From contig JAHNZQ020000049.1 in the NCBI GenBank assembly GCA_019155205.2, positions 1,179,448-1,243,447 on the forward strand: a stretch of 64,000 nucleotides of DNA, given 5' to 3'. This document shows positions 10,333 through 22,663 of this stretch, piece by piece (position 1 is the first letter of the stretch; every line of letters starts with the position of its first letter). A program made the position numbers and the translations under genes. A model generated the notes under the pieces. It was given only the letters and a program-made list of their open reading frames with translations, made no database searches and was not told the DNA's origin. The stretch is from Gracilaria vermiculophylla (lineage: Eukaryota > Rhodophyta > Florideophyceae > Gracilariales > Gracilariaceae).

Positions 10333-12534
10333 ATTTAGAGTCAATTGCTTTTATTTAGCAATTTGTCTTGTGGATGAGTGGAAACTGTATAAAGCAGTAA
10401 ATGGAAGCAGGAGCGTTAAAGATGCACACAGGTCTATTGTAAGATGGCTGATGAATAAATGGAAAGTACTTTGGACACCACGGGTTTGATGAACAGAAAT
10501 GAAACGAAAAATGAAATTATTCATGAACGGCAAATGTTTGCTCGCTCTAGTAGACATTTCATGCAAAAAAATAAAAGAAAAAAAACCAAAAAAGAGGTGA
10601 TTACAAAAGCTGTTTATCATGGACAGTGAAATTAATGCAGAGATAACACGAAATCGAAGTTTCTTTGTTTCGCATGCTATTCAAGGAAAGAAACAGAAGT
10701 GTTTTTATGTCAAACAGGTACAAATAGAGATTGATTTTTGAAACAAACTGCCGGGTGTCATGGTATACGTAAGCATAGTATCAAAAGTAAAAGTCAGAAA
10801 TGTTGAAAACTTAGTTTTGTAAGTGAAATTCTATATTTCAATGCAAAAGTTGAGCAGAAGTTCTTTACCTCATGCCCCCCGCTAAATCAATCCGCGTTAT
10901 TTTGACCTGTTATATTATTTAAATTCTATTAAAAAACTGCTTCTTTAATGGATGCCCCCATATTCTGTCTGCTTTTCAAGTGGGGGTTGAAAAAAGTTCT
11001 GACAATTTAAAGAGTTTTAGAGTTATTCGAGCTCCTGAAGGAGATTTTGAGTTTTTAGAAATTTAGCAAGCATAGAACACCGAATTTGCTACTTGCATGT
11101 ATTCTGATCATCACCGAGCTGTTGCGACAGCTCATGGCGTGCTCTACATTATTTATTGTTTACAGGTAGCTCTGTTTAATAATATTTTTAAATATAAGTT
11201 TTCGAATGAATTGCCCTACAAAGTCGAATCCAAACGTTTTATTTCTATTTTTAAATGATGGTGCGTCGACCTTATGTGAGGTCAATATGACTTCATATGA
11301 GTTCATCATACCGGCCCGGAAGACATTAAAAGGGCAAGATGGCAAAATATAAGTTGCACCGTCAGCATCGGGTTGCCGTAGGCACGTGAAGGCGGGGTCA
11401 CGGAACGGCATCACTGTGTTAGGCGGCAACAAAAAAGTAATGAGACAACCTGTAAGGCCTGAGAGGTAAGAACTGCCTCGTGAGGTTGCCTGTAAAAACG
11501 GAACAATCTGTGGAAGAGCAAAACGGTGCCTGGTTTACAGGGCGGAACGAGAGAGGGCTTGAAAGTCAACGCAGAGATTCCCTAGCGCAATTTCTTCGAG
11601 CGGCACACGTGTGCAACTCCGCCTCGACATGGTGCAAACCTACAGCCTCTGCGGCTAGCAGTATAACTGAATCAAACCAAAACATAGGCTGTAACTCCCA
11701 GTCTCCCGTGATATAGGTAGAACCTCGCCCATTTGACCAACATGATAATTGTATTGTTCTCCAGTTCTTTTACATAAAGCATTGCATGATATTGTTCCGC
11801 GTTTGTCATCGTTTTCATACATGCATTTTAGGTAAGATTATTGTAAAACTGCCTGCCCTTACCATTACTTATCCTACAACAAAGGTACTGGCATAAAACT
11901 TTAAACTTTATTTGCAAAGCTCATGCTAATTAGATTTGTAGCACTCTAGGCCATGAAGATTGAAAAGTATTCGTCAGTAAATATAATTTTTTCTATTTCT
12001 TTTCATACGCTTTTCGAGCACACTCTTTAATTCTTTTGTACTTGTGATAGTCTCGCAGGAAAAAAAAAAAATTGTTTTTTGTACTCATATATTTTTGTTT
12101 AGCTTTTATCATTTCAAGTAGGCTGCTTTAAAAATATTGAAAGTCAGACTCAATGCAAGCTTTGTACAAGATACTTTTCCTTCGGACAGCTTGCGATTAT
12201 TACCTCTTCCGTCTGCTGGGTTGAGAATTTGAGAGCGTCCGGGAGATCGTTTTGTTCTAAGAAAATTTTAATTTTTTGAGAACGCTAACAACTGTGACTC
12301 TAGTACGGTGAATTAGTTTTGAAAATAGCATCGGTTGAGTTTTTTATGGCATTAATAATGAAAATTTAAAGCTGTTTTTGATTAGAAAATAGACGATCTC
12401 CTGCCATTTTAACTGGAAGGAGGACGATGCATACATCATCTTTCGACAATTCGACAAAGACGATATGCGAATCCTAGCCTACCGTGCAATTTATTTTGGC
12501 GCAGTAAATAAGTTAAATACGATTTCTATACTTA
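10333..12534. other. AT-rich stretch without supported genes
   Basis: Frames on both strands are short and low in complexity. I see no domain, RNA gene or intact repeat. A minus-strand frame at 11160-11432 (90 codons) has no recognisable feature. Confidence 0.5.
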
Positions 12535-12750
12535 CAGTGCGTTTCAAAATCATACCACGCCTAAAGAACGAGCCAAACTAGTACTGTTTTGCGCCTTTTG
12601 CATAACATGTACTTAAAAATCGTTTCATAATCATAACTATACGCCAATGAAATCCAGCGATATGGCTCGAGGATCATCTCTTTCGCATTCCGAACAGCTT
12701 CGAATTGTAGAACTGAATGCTAATTAAAGTGCAATAGCCCGCAAATGAGA
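12535..12750 (+). mobile_element. 5' fragment of a Tc1/mariner transposon
   Basis: Follows a TA dinucleotide (12533-12534) and starts CAGTGCGTTTCAAAATCAT, matching the terminal repeat of the full element at 61990. About 125 bp in, a frame reads MARGSSLSHSEQLRIVELN and then SAIARK, which aligns with the N-terminal helix-turn-helix of that element's transposase (MVRGQPLSKQEQLQIVKLN...SAIAK). A stop lies between the two pieces. Similarity fades near 12750 and no 3' end is seen. Confidence 0.75.
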
Positions 12751-13392
12751 GAAGCACACGAAGACGGCCAAAGCTTCTTCTGTAGAGGTATTTCGACGGT
12801 AGAGCCGTCTAGAGGGAACAACACAACGATTTGGGGTGTAAGACCCACTCTCTCCTGGCAGCTCTTTTCGGAAGAGGTAGAAGAAGGATCCCCACTAAGG
12901 GAATGTAAGCGTGCACGGTGCCTCCTTGGAGGAAAGACAAGAGGAAGCAAGGGGGGGCGCGTGTCGCGCGATCCACACGGCGGAGGATCTACCAACAAGG
13001 TGGGAAACATGATAGACAGTCGTGTGAAAAAGAACGGCGAGCCGTAAAAATTCTTATACAGGGGCGAGTACAGTGAAACTGGTAATATAACCAAGTTTGG
13101 GCGCTATCAGCAAACGAGGCCGATGAGCAATCGTAATCTACGAGATATCCCACGCGAGAGACACATACCAACGTAAACAGAAGGCTCAAAGCCAGAACCC
13201 TGGCTCCCGTTTATTGAGGGCGGCGGTGCGGATGCCGGCGCCCTTAAGTACTGTAGTGCTAAATAAATAAATCGAGAAATACTACATAAAAAAATTAAAA
13301 AATGTGTAAATACCCAGCAAACATAGTCATAATAATCCTCTCCTGCGCACTCCACGGTACGAGCCCATACACGGAAGTACCGCGAAAATCGT
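12751..13392. other. Unassigned stretch between transposon remnants
   Basis: No gene recognised. It may include the 3' LTR of the minus-strand gypsy element to the right, since that LTR should lie beyond the opposing coding region, but no second copy is in the window to define it. Confidence 0.3.
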
Positions 13393-15383
13393 GTGTGCAC
13401 TTCATTGCCTCTCCATGGCCAACGGCGCCAGCCCGAAGTGGGCGTCCCACAGGCGGGAAACATACATAAGTGCGCGCCCTTCTCCGTTTTGCTGGGATGC
13501 CTGGGCAGCGAGCCCGCAGTGAGCGCATTAAACGTTGATCCAGCATCTACCTCACAACAACCGTTGCCGTCTTCAACGGCTCCTACTGGAACACAAAATC
13601 TTAACAGCACCATAAGCGCATCGACTCCTAATCCAAAAAATTCGTTGGGAAATGACGCTCCGAACTCCAACAATAACCTGTCCACAGGGCTTCGCTCAAT
13701 TTCGGCTCCGCTGATTGCGTCATGTGCTGCCCGCCGAGCGCACTCGTTTGTAATCGAGGAGGCTGACTGCCGACAGTATCTGTCGAAAGACTCTCTAATG
13801 GGACTCAGCCAGTTTGCCAAACAAAGGGCGTTGCGTCTCCGGTTGGCATCGTGGTTCCACCCGACCACAATGCTGAAGTGTGGATTCATCTACCGGTCAT
13901 GTCAACGTCGCGGGCGTCCATCTGCTGGATCTTTACGCTATCGTAGTGGCTTTCTGGGATTGGAGGACCCGCATTGCGGTACCAACGCCCAAGTCCGACG
14001 AGGTCTGGGAGAATCCACTACTGCAGCACACGCTGCGTTGGTGCGATTGGAAAATAAACGACAGAGCTGTGACTCGTTTGAGGTGATGATCCTGGACGAA
14101 CTCTAATTCGATGTGGGGTTTTACAGCACTCGCGGGAAGTTTGTGTATTGCGACCGCCTTGCCGAACTGGAAACCGTCTAATAGCGGATTTTTCCCAACG
14201 CGAGGCAGGAGGCCCTTTGTTAAACTCAACCGATACATCGGGCGCAGTTCCGATATCCATCGCGGTCGTACCGGTCAAACATATTATGGAACTTCATCTG
14301 TTTTTAACGGAAGGCACGCTTCCGAATGGGATACTTCATCCCGTATCAAAACGTGGAGGTTTCACGGATTGATCCGACACACCGACAGGGTCGGTACGTC
14401 CCCCTAGCACGCTGGTGGACTCATATGGAGCCCCGCCGGGGGTGTCACACCGAGCTACCCCACGTGTGGATCTACCTTGGATCTTACCTCGCGAATGACT
14501 CGCATGCGGGAATGCGGTCGGTGATGATAACCGATTGGGCTGTCCGTACGGTGGCGTATATGTTTTCGAGAGCTAACGATCAATATTGGTTTTGTTACAT
14601 TCAACCGCGTGTGCGGGGTGCTATTTGTCATCTTGACATGCGTTTCACACTTTACGGCGTAGCCGAGTGCGAAAAAGTCGCGGAATTTCTCGATTATATC
14701 GATGCAATCGATTGGGACGAAGCACCGCTGGAACAGAGCGAGAGCAACGACGGCGGAACCAGTGGTTCTCGCCCAGCTTTGGGACGGAACTCTGCAAGAG
14801 CGGGAGACTTCATCTACCTTGACTAGTGGAAAGTCCAGGAAATCAGCCGCAAAGACTCGTGGGAACATCGGATGCTTCCGAGAGTTATTCCAGCTGGACA
14901 GGCGATCTGGTACGTTGACTACGACGCTTCGTACGGCTCTTACGAGGAGGGAGACCCAATGATCGATAAAAAGCCGACGATTTTGGGTGAAGGGGACCTT
15001 GAAGAAGGCGGTGAAGGATCGACGAGCGCGGTCGACCTGCATGAGCATGGACCTCGGGCACCAGTGTTGAACTCGCCACCCGCTTCGGCGCAGGGCAAAT
15101 CTAAGGCTATCCAGGATGCTTTGTTTGGCTACCCGCTCTAACTCTTCCTGGGGATCCCAGTGGCTCTCCGTCCAGAAATGAAGCTTCCACGACGGGTGCG
15201 AGTGAGGTGGATGTCATCGAAAGTTTCCTCCGGGGCGTGGGCATGAGCGTCTAGGACACCTCAGGTGATCTGTTTGCCATACGGGAATTCCTTGCGACCG
15301 CCTCATCTGGATGCCTCTGCCTCGTGACGGTAAAGCTGGTTAACCTCTTCCCAGTTCTTTCCCAAAGGAGTCTCTTGCATTAA
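13393..15383 (+). pseudogene. Decayed plus-strand coding region, unrecognised, opposing gypsy pol
   Basis: Protein-like segments follow each other in changing frames: a Ser/Thr/Asn/Pro-rich start (ASTSQQPLPSSTAPTG...), then VHLLDLYAIVVAFWDWRTRI, FDVGFYSTR-KFVYCDRLAEL, a long open part from 14326 (RYVPLARWWTHMEPRRG, YWFCYIQPRVRGAICHLDM) with a stop near 14824, and VDVIESFLRGVGMSV with a stop before DTSGDLFAIREFL. It ends at 15381-15383. No domain recognised. It lies downstream of and opposite to the minus-strand gypsy pol (16622-19970), the same arrangement as the antisense ORF of elements 1-3, so it may be a longer version of that gene. This is inference, because I see no convincing alignment. 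Confidence 0.4.
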
Positions 15384-16621
15384 ATGTTTTCTCCCTTTTT
15401 TTTCTTTTGCTTGAAGGATTGCTGTTTCTTTGGTGGGAATGTTTTACCTTGTGGCCTCGAAACTAGGCCACCACGATATGAGAGTGAGCATGGCGTCGCC
15501 GGAATTGTACACCATGTGAATGGGGAACCCCATCCTTCTGACTACGATCATCATCAACCAGCAATCTGGATAAAAAACCATTAGTGGTTTCTCCGAAAAC
15601 GTGAAGGGCGGGGTGTAGTGGCGGCTGTCAACACCACTGCCACCGTGTTAAAATACCCATTGGACGGGGGAATTGACCTGATTGTGCGTTACAAAAAGTC
15701 GCTGGAGTTGCCGTACCCGTATTACGGGGATAGTATATCACGAAAGAACGCGGAAGGTGTTCGATCAGCTGAGCCATGTCAGACGAACAGTTGTAGCCGT
15801 ATAAGCTTCAGTGGTACTGCGACGCCCCTTCCTCGTTGTACGAGTGTCCGAAGATGCGTTCAACAACATTTTCTTGTATGTGAACCTTCCGGCTTTTTCA
15901 GGCTATCGTGGTTTCCTCCCGAGCGGAGTTGTGAGTTCCCATTTCGTGTTCATTTTCTCACCATGGGATCTTGACCCCCGTCTCCCAGTGTTTCGGTCTC
16001 ATCGCAAGTCTGCGTGCCTCCCGTTCGCGGGGTGATGCCTTAAGGCGTACATCGCGGACACTCCCGTATAGGTCAAGCTGCGGTATCCCCGTGACAGGCT
16101 CAATTCTACGAGATTGCGGGCTCCCTGACAGATACCTGCGGTTCTGCGGGCAACCGGTCTCCCTTGCTACAGTTGAGCCACTTTTTATGGTGAGGGTAAT
16201 TTCCGAGATACTTTCCCGTCTTGGAGCCACATCTACGTGTTTCATGTGTAATTCCTGTACGGGGGCCGGCTCTTGGGGGCACACCGCTTGCCAACGGCCA
16301 GTCCCGCAACTGCCCTGAATCTGCTGGTGCGGGTGCTCATGTGTGTTCCCCCCGGTTAAAGCGCCAGACGGTGGGGTCTCGCGGCTTCCGTTTCCGACTT
16401 GATCGGTGGTTCCCACTCGGTCGAGTAGTGCTTCTGGCGCGGCCGCATTCTCCAAAACGTTCGCCACGATGTTTCCGGCGCGTTTCTTTGCCGCTTTGGC
16501 CCTTGCCTCCGTCGTGGACGGTAATGTCTCTGGGACGGTTTTCCGTGTGGGCTGCAACGCAGGGTCAGTTATTCGTGGATCATGGCGTGTTTTCCGTTGC
16601 GACGACGGGCAGAAAATCTCC
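15384..16621. other. Junction region between the convergent decayed coding regions
   Basis: A plus-strand frame (15811-16035, RVSEDAFNNIFLYVNLP) and a minus-strand frame (15958-16557, Lys/Ala/Thr-rich, following the pol frame on that strand) overlap here. The minus frame could be the tail of the gypsy polyprotein after the integrase. No chromodomain is visible. Neither frame can be assigned with confidence. Confidence 0.3.
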
Positions 16622-19600
16622 TTAATGGGAGCAAAGAAGAGGTCCTTCCCCCCCTTTAGAAGGAGGGACAGGAGAAATCAACTGTACCAAGTGGAGGGTA
16701 CATATGTCAGTAGAAACCCGGGAGGGGTGCGGCAAGACGGTAGTCTGTCTGCTGGCCGGTATACAGGATGTTGCTGGCGGATGCGGAAACGATGTGACCC
16801 ATAAAATCCGGCGGTGAAAAATGAACTCCGAGAAAGGGGGAGGAGCAGTGACCACTTGATTACGAGGCAGAAGTTCGTGGTTGTCGTTCATGGCGACCAC
16901 GAAAGTATCGGTTGCTACCGAGTTGACCTTAAAAGGCCCGTCTGCCACAGGGGAGAGTTTTTGGAGCTTCTCCAAGTCAGGTTGAAAGATATACATCCGG
17001 AAGGACACAAAGTCGCCGTCTTTAACGGGTCTAGCGCGTACCCGCCGCAAGCGACCATCAATATTCCGCTTGTAAGCGACTTGAGCGCGTACTACTGACT
17101 CCCGCGTGGCAGGGACGAGCTTCATCAACCAGCCCTTCCACCGGTGGCGGTAGTAACCCATTGATGGGGATGTGCGAAGTGTAGCTTGGGATCCCCAAGC
17201 CATTGGGGGTGGAGTCCGCGACAGTATTAACTGAAATGAAGACACCATGGTGGTCCGGTGAATTTCCGTGTTGTACGCGCAAGTCAGCGCGTCCGTGAAC
17301 AGATTCCATTTCTTTGGGTGATCAGCAACCTACGATCACAAAGAAGCGAGGATAGTACGGTTCTGCCGTGCAATGTTCCCATTAAATGGTGGATGATATG
17401 TCGTAGTGAATAGGTTTTCTAGGTCCAACATACGACGGATATCCTGAAAGAACTTGGACATGAAGTGTATTCCGTTGTCGGATAGTAACTCCACTGGAGA
17501 GCCATAGCTGAGTATCCGATGCGTCACGAACGCATTGATAACCGCAAAGGCTGTAGTCCTCCCTAGTGGCAGAGTTCAAACCAGTTTCGAGAAACTGTCC
17601 GTAAACACGAGAAGGAAATTGTTACCTCTCTGGGTCGTAGAGGGAGGACCCATGATGTCGATAGCAACAAACAAGAGCCGCAGAATTGTAAGGAAGAGCG
17701 AGAATAGCGATGTGTGCTTGCGGAGCTTCACCCAGTCCCTCGCACACTCTTTGCAGAAACGCACAGTTTCGTAACATTCTATCGCCATGGCGGGCCAGTA
17801 GAAATTCCTCCCCAGCGTGAGGTAGAGCTCCCGACCGCCGGGGTGGCCGCTGACCTTCGCGTAATGCGAAAGGTGCAACACCCGGGTTTTCAGGGAGTGA
17901 ACAACCACGATCTGTTAGGTGGCTCCAATGGTGCGAACAAGATATCCGAGGTCATTTACCCTGAAAGGGAGAAGTTCACCACCGTTGATACGTGCTCGTA
18001 TCTCAGTGCAGAAAGGATCCGCAAAATTTTCTCGGATCATTTCCTCCGGTTGTAATGTTACAAAATATCCCGGTACGTGTTTTTTATTGTTACTGTCGCC
18101 TTCCGCGAGCACATTGTCAATGTCCGCTTCGAAGATCCAGTCGACTGGCCACACTGGCTACGCTAGATCTATCCCTTCCGGATTGGAGGACTCTGTCGTG
18201 AAACACGGGATTTCACTGTCCTCCGAAAGAAGTGCTTCCCCAGTAGTAGGCAGGCGCGACAGGGCGTCGGCCTAGGTGTTATGTGCACCCATCTTATACA
18301 AAACTTGGAAGTCGTATTCTGCTAGGCGGAGTATCTATCGGATGAGGCAACCTAATGGATTCAAAATGTTCATCGACAACCTCAGCGAAGAGTGATCACT
18401 GTAAATGGTAAAATGCACACCCATAGGATATGAGCGAAAAGTGGACAGTTCCTACACGATTGCGAGACACTACTTTTCCAAAACGGAGTAGTTCCCCTCG
18501 TGCTCATTAAGCGAGCGTGACCAATAGCCAATTGGGTGTCGGTCCCCGTTAGAGGTAGTTTGGGAGAGTGCGCAACCAGCTTGGTAGTCATTTGAATCCG
18601 TATCAACGGAGTATGGAAGACTCGGTTCTGGTAACGAAAGAATAGGTGCTGAAATGACCGCCTATCTAAGGGATTGAAAAGAATCCGTTTGAGAGGATGT
18701 AAGGGGTTGCAATCTGGTTGGCTGATCCGTCCGCAGCAGCGCGTTCAGAGGCGCGGCAATATTCGAGAAACTCGAAATGAACCTTTTGTTCATGTGGAAC
18801 TGTCAGTTCTCCTTTCGAGGTAGTAGAGCACAACGTCCGTTAGGAGTTTTTGTTGACTCCAATGGTGCGTGCTCCTAAAGGTGGTATTCGGTGTCCGCTT
18901 TCCCGAGCCGGGGGAATTCTTAAAGGGGATCCGCAAACATCAAGCGGAGGGCAAGGTTCACTGGGCGGTCAATGCTCCTACAGGCGCTGCTATGATGCGA
19001 CATGGGGATCGGCGGCTTAGAAACCTGCGGATGATTGACGAGAGTCTCCAACCGTAAAAGTAGATGAAGACTCAAGGGTGCTTGTCGTTATTTCACCAGA
19101 GGTGGAGCTCGACCAGCAGATTAAGTATCAAGACGGGAGCCCGCCTCGGCAGGTCTCACTACTGAAGTAATTACCTGCATAAAGTAACTAAAATAAATAT
19201 AAATTCTACCGTCCCTTAAGAATACTGTAGCGCATGCGGGCGGAATTATGCACCACGTGGCTCAGCTAATAAAATACGAGCCCTCCTTAGGAATATCACG
19301 CCATAAAGCCACACCACCATATTTCCTTAGGAGCCACTGTACTACAGTAGAGGTTGAACAGCCCAAGGAGGGAGCGTAACTCTGTCTGCGTTATGACTTC
19401 CTTTGCCCTGGGCATGTACTTGACGTGAGCCTTTTTGATCGATAACCATCTGGGACGGATTATGTGCCACAGATAGTCCACTTTATCCGTGAAAAGCACG
19501 CACGTCTTCAGTTTGAAGATGAACCCTTGCATCCCGTGGAATGGTCATGACCTCCCCCACATGGGGTAGGCCGTCATCCAGGTTATTTGAGAAGGCAACG

Positions 19601-19970
19601 ATTTCATCCAGATACAAAAGACCCGTCTGCCACTTGAAGCGGCTCAGTAAATTGTCGATGGCGCTCTGGAAGGCAGAAGGGGCAAAGGTGAGCCCAAAGG
19701 GAATCCGCTTGAAGCGGAAGAAGCCAGAATGGCAAACGAAGGCAATCTTGTCGCGGGCTTCTTCCCGAACGGAGACTTGCCAGTAACCTCGTTTGCATCT
19801 AACGCGTTAAACATGGTGCCACTTCTAAGGGAGCCGACCCTCTCCTCCATGCGAGGAATGGGGTACGCATTAAGTACCGTCACGGCATTCAGCCAGCGGT
19901 AGTCGATGCAGAACCGCCAGATTTCATCGGACCTCGGAGCCAGGACAAAGTAATACTTTATTTGAATCAT
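16622..19970 (-). pseudogene. Ty3/gypsy pol (RT, RNase H, integrase), split by a solo LTR
   Basis: Read from 19970 downward: reverse transcriptase (WRFCIDYRWLNAVT, YPIPRMEERV, RGYWQVSV, IPFGLTFAPSAFQ), whose catalytic YxDD box reads YLDE; then an inserted LTR (18793-19346); RNase H (DTDSNDYQAGCALSQ, IGYWSRSLNEHE, YSDHSS); the HHCC finger (HLSHYAKVSGHPGG...CKEC); and the integrase (VAIDIMGPP, LLSDNGIHF, then NGNIARQNRT where the catalytic Glu is lost). Several frameshifts and stops are present. It is a different, more diverged family from elements 1-3. Changes in two catalytic motifs and the insertion make it inactive. Confidence 0.88.
18793..19346 (-). repeat. Solo LTR (554 bp) inserted in gypsy RT gene
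   Basis: Reverse-oriented copy of the 554-bp LTR of the element 1 family, with ends TGTGGAACTGTCAG and CTGTACTACA on the plus strand and G-box CCACGTGG at 19253-19260. On the minus strand it is flanked by TCTAC and TGAAC, a decayed 5-bp target duplication. The host frame reads ...LFNLY before it and KRFISSFSNIAAPL after it, exactly the conserved gypsy motif between RT and RNase H, so the insertion point is clear. A full element recombined to leave one LTR. Confidence 0.9.
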
Positions 19971-22663
19971 TGATGTAGCGTGCTTGGGCTGTTACGGCTT
20001 GCAGCTCGATAGGTGCCTGCTATTACACGCAGAAGCCGTCTGAAACCGCATTGTAAGGGGTGAAGCCCAGTGTCGGCGCGACGTCAGCACTGAATACAAT
20101 GCAGATTCAGGAACAGCCCTCTCCCCATAAGAGCGGGAGAGTGCAGTTTCGAAGAATGCTGCAATACAGACTCCCAATGCATGCTTGGTAATGCAAAATG
20201 ATGACCGCCCACCCCTACGTCGTCGCGCTAGCCTCACAGTCCTTGCATTCCCAGCCTCTATATGTAGCATCAAATATGACTGCACCACACGCTGCAAGCT
20301 CCTGTTCACCACGTAGGTTGCATTATTCAGCAACAGTGGTGCTTAGGCGATGGTCTCTCGAGCATGTCACCATCAAGTAAATGAAGACCTAATGTTTGGC
20401 TATAACTACCTTGCCTAGGCGATTTTTTTCGGCTCACAAGTGCTGGATCGTGACCAGTACGATGTAATTATTCCCTCAGCGTTTCCCAGGTATTTCTTAT
20501 TTTTCTCTTTTATTATTTTATGTTGGTTTGTCCATTTTTTGTGTTAAAACAGTTTACCACCCCTTTGTGCAAAGATTTAGTTGACTGTTTGCTCCGGTCT
20601 CGTTTTCAACGGGCGCTCTTCTTCTTAGGGCATTACAGTACCTTGTGAGACGGGTTTGGTTCTCGTTGTTCTCATTCTCTTTACAAGACCTTCGTGTCGA
20701 CGGCTTACTATATTACCGTTTTACAAGTTGCTTTTTTCAAGGTTGGAGACATCTACATATCCGTTGTAACTCTGAACGACACTCGGATCTACACCGAGAC
20801 ACCAAATTAACAGAAGTTTCTGTCTCTAAATTCCCTGCATAGGAAGCAAGGCTTCAGACACCTCTAGCGGCACCCCCCTTTTTCAGGATATGCACCACAA
20901 CACATAGCGTTGGATAAAAAAAGTATTGGTTTATCTTAAGGTTTTGGCGTGCCTACTTTTTTCCTTCAAATATACTGTTACTTCAGAACTGTGCTTTCAT
21001 AGTGTTACATTTCATTTCTACTGTACAGCCAAATCCTATATATTTTCTAGTAAGGTATCATTAAAAAAGCATATTATTATTTGAATAGAAACTTTCCGAA
21101 TCTTTCAGATTCTCTCAGAATTTTACTATTAGGGAGAAGCTTCTGTTTGCTTCTACAACGGGTGGTTGGTAACCGGTCTCTTCTCGTGTCTTTTGCCGTG
21201 TTTACAGCAGCATTTGAACCCACAAGTTCCCTGGTACACACCTCTAGTCATGCTTCTGAACAGACGACTTGCCAGTCAGATATGTTATTCTCATTGTACG
21301 ACAGAATATCGAATCTATTTATGCTGTGAAGCCATCATCATTCTCCAGGGAAATCGCTTTCGCTGCTTTTCCCCTCCAAACAAGCCATAATCCGCTCAAT
21401 GAGCCAGGCGCTCCCGGTGCCAGGCTATTTGCGCTATGATCACTTTCCATCCGACTTGGCGACATCCGGCATTTAATCGCATGTCTCGGCGGCTTGCTTT
21501 CGTTACGAGAATGGATTAAGAGCGAGTTATCCTGCACACGGAAAGGGATGGCTCCTGTAGGATTTTGGTCAACACATTTTAAAATTTCCGTTTGCTCCAG
21601 TTCCATGGTGGCAAGCGGCGGCGGCGTGTTTTGTGGTTCAGAAGGTAAAGTAAGCAACGCCTTCTATGCGAGCGGAGGTGGTGGAGCAAGCGATAGGGCT
21701 GGAAGTGAAGGAATTGGAGACGGAGGGCTTCAAGCGGGGATCGCTGTCTTCGCCATTGCAAACAGACCTTACTGCACAAAGTCTGCTACCTTCGCAGATG
21801 CACTCTATTGATGTGGTAGTGAACCAAAGGCCCACATATCCGGTGCCAAAAACTCCTCGTCTGATGCAGCAGATGCCCCATTCGACGCCTCCTATGACCG
21901 GCTAAAAAATGTTCGCAGAAGCTGCCGCTTCGTCCAACTAGGAGCCCAAAGAAACGCATCCTTGAAGCAATCAAGAAGCTTACTTGCGAAGGGCTACTAG
22001 AGCAGCGATTCCGGTCTGCGACAGAGATTGTGCGTGCTTTCCAAGACGTGTACTGGCGACGACGCGTACTGGCGACAACGCGTACTGGCGACAACGCGTA
22101 ATGGAGACGACGGGCGATGGCGACGACGCGTAGTGGAGAAGGCGCATAGTGGCGAAGTATTGTAGTGTAGATGGCGCGTAGTGGAGATGGTATGTTGTGA
22201 TGGTGGCAAACTGGGTTTTGTGACTCCATGAGCGCCTAATTGTGTGCGATCTAGCTTGCGCAAGGAGCCCGTTAACGGCGGAATAGACCAGGACTGTAAC
22301 TCACGACAATCCAGGCACTTGTATCTTGAGGATTTGTAAGAGCTAAAGCAGTTTTTAAGAACATCGTAAAATGATACGCATCGTGATAGACATTCAGTAT
22401 TTCCCTAGAACTCATTATCGCTTTATTGAAACCAGTGTAAAATCTATGGTTGGAAGCTTGTGGAAGACAAAAGGTAAAAGTCGATCCTAGCGTATGTGAT
22501 GTCAACCACTTAAATAAAGCGATTCGAGTCAGAACAAAAAACAGAAAACAAGTACGGTCACCTTATCAGGCGTCAACTGAATGATTGCGATGGAAACTTT
22601 CAGGAAAGACCACGCAGTTCCCGAAAACAATCTGGAAATAGTTAAAAGAAGAACGCTAAAACT
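19971..22663. other. Gene-poor stretch with no supported genes
   Basis: The RT frame above begins abruptly at 19970 and no protease or gag is seen upstream of it, so that element is truncated here. The rest is AT-rich with short frames and one minisatellite (22052-22133). A minus frame at 19992-20333 (113 codons) is unassigned. Confidence 0.4.
22052..22133. repeat. 16-bp minisatellite
   Basis: Three near-identical units actggcgacRacgcgt at 22052, 22068 and 22084, followed by degenerate copies (aatggagacgacgggcg, atggcgacgacgcgtag). GC-rich, in an otherwise AT-rich stretch. Confidence 0.8.
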
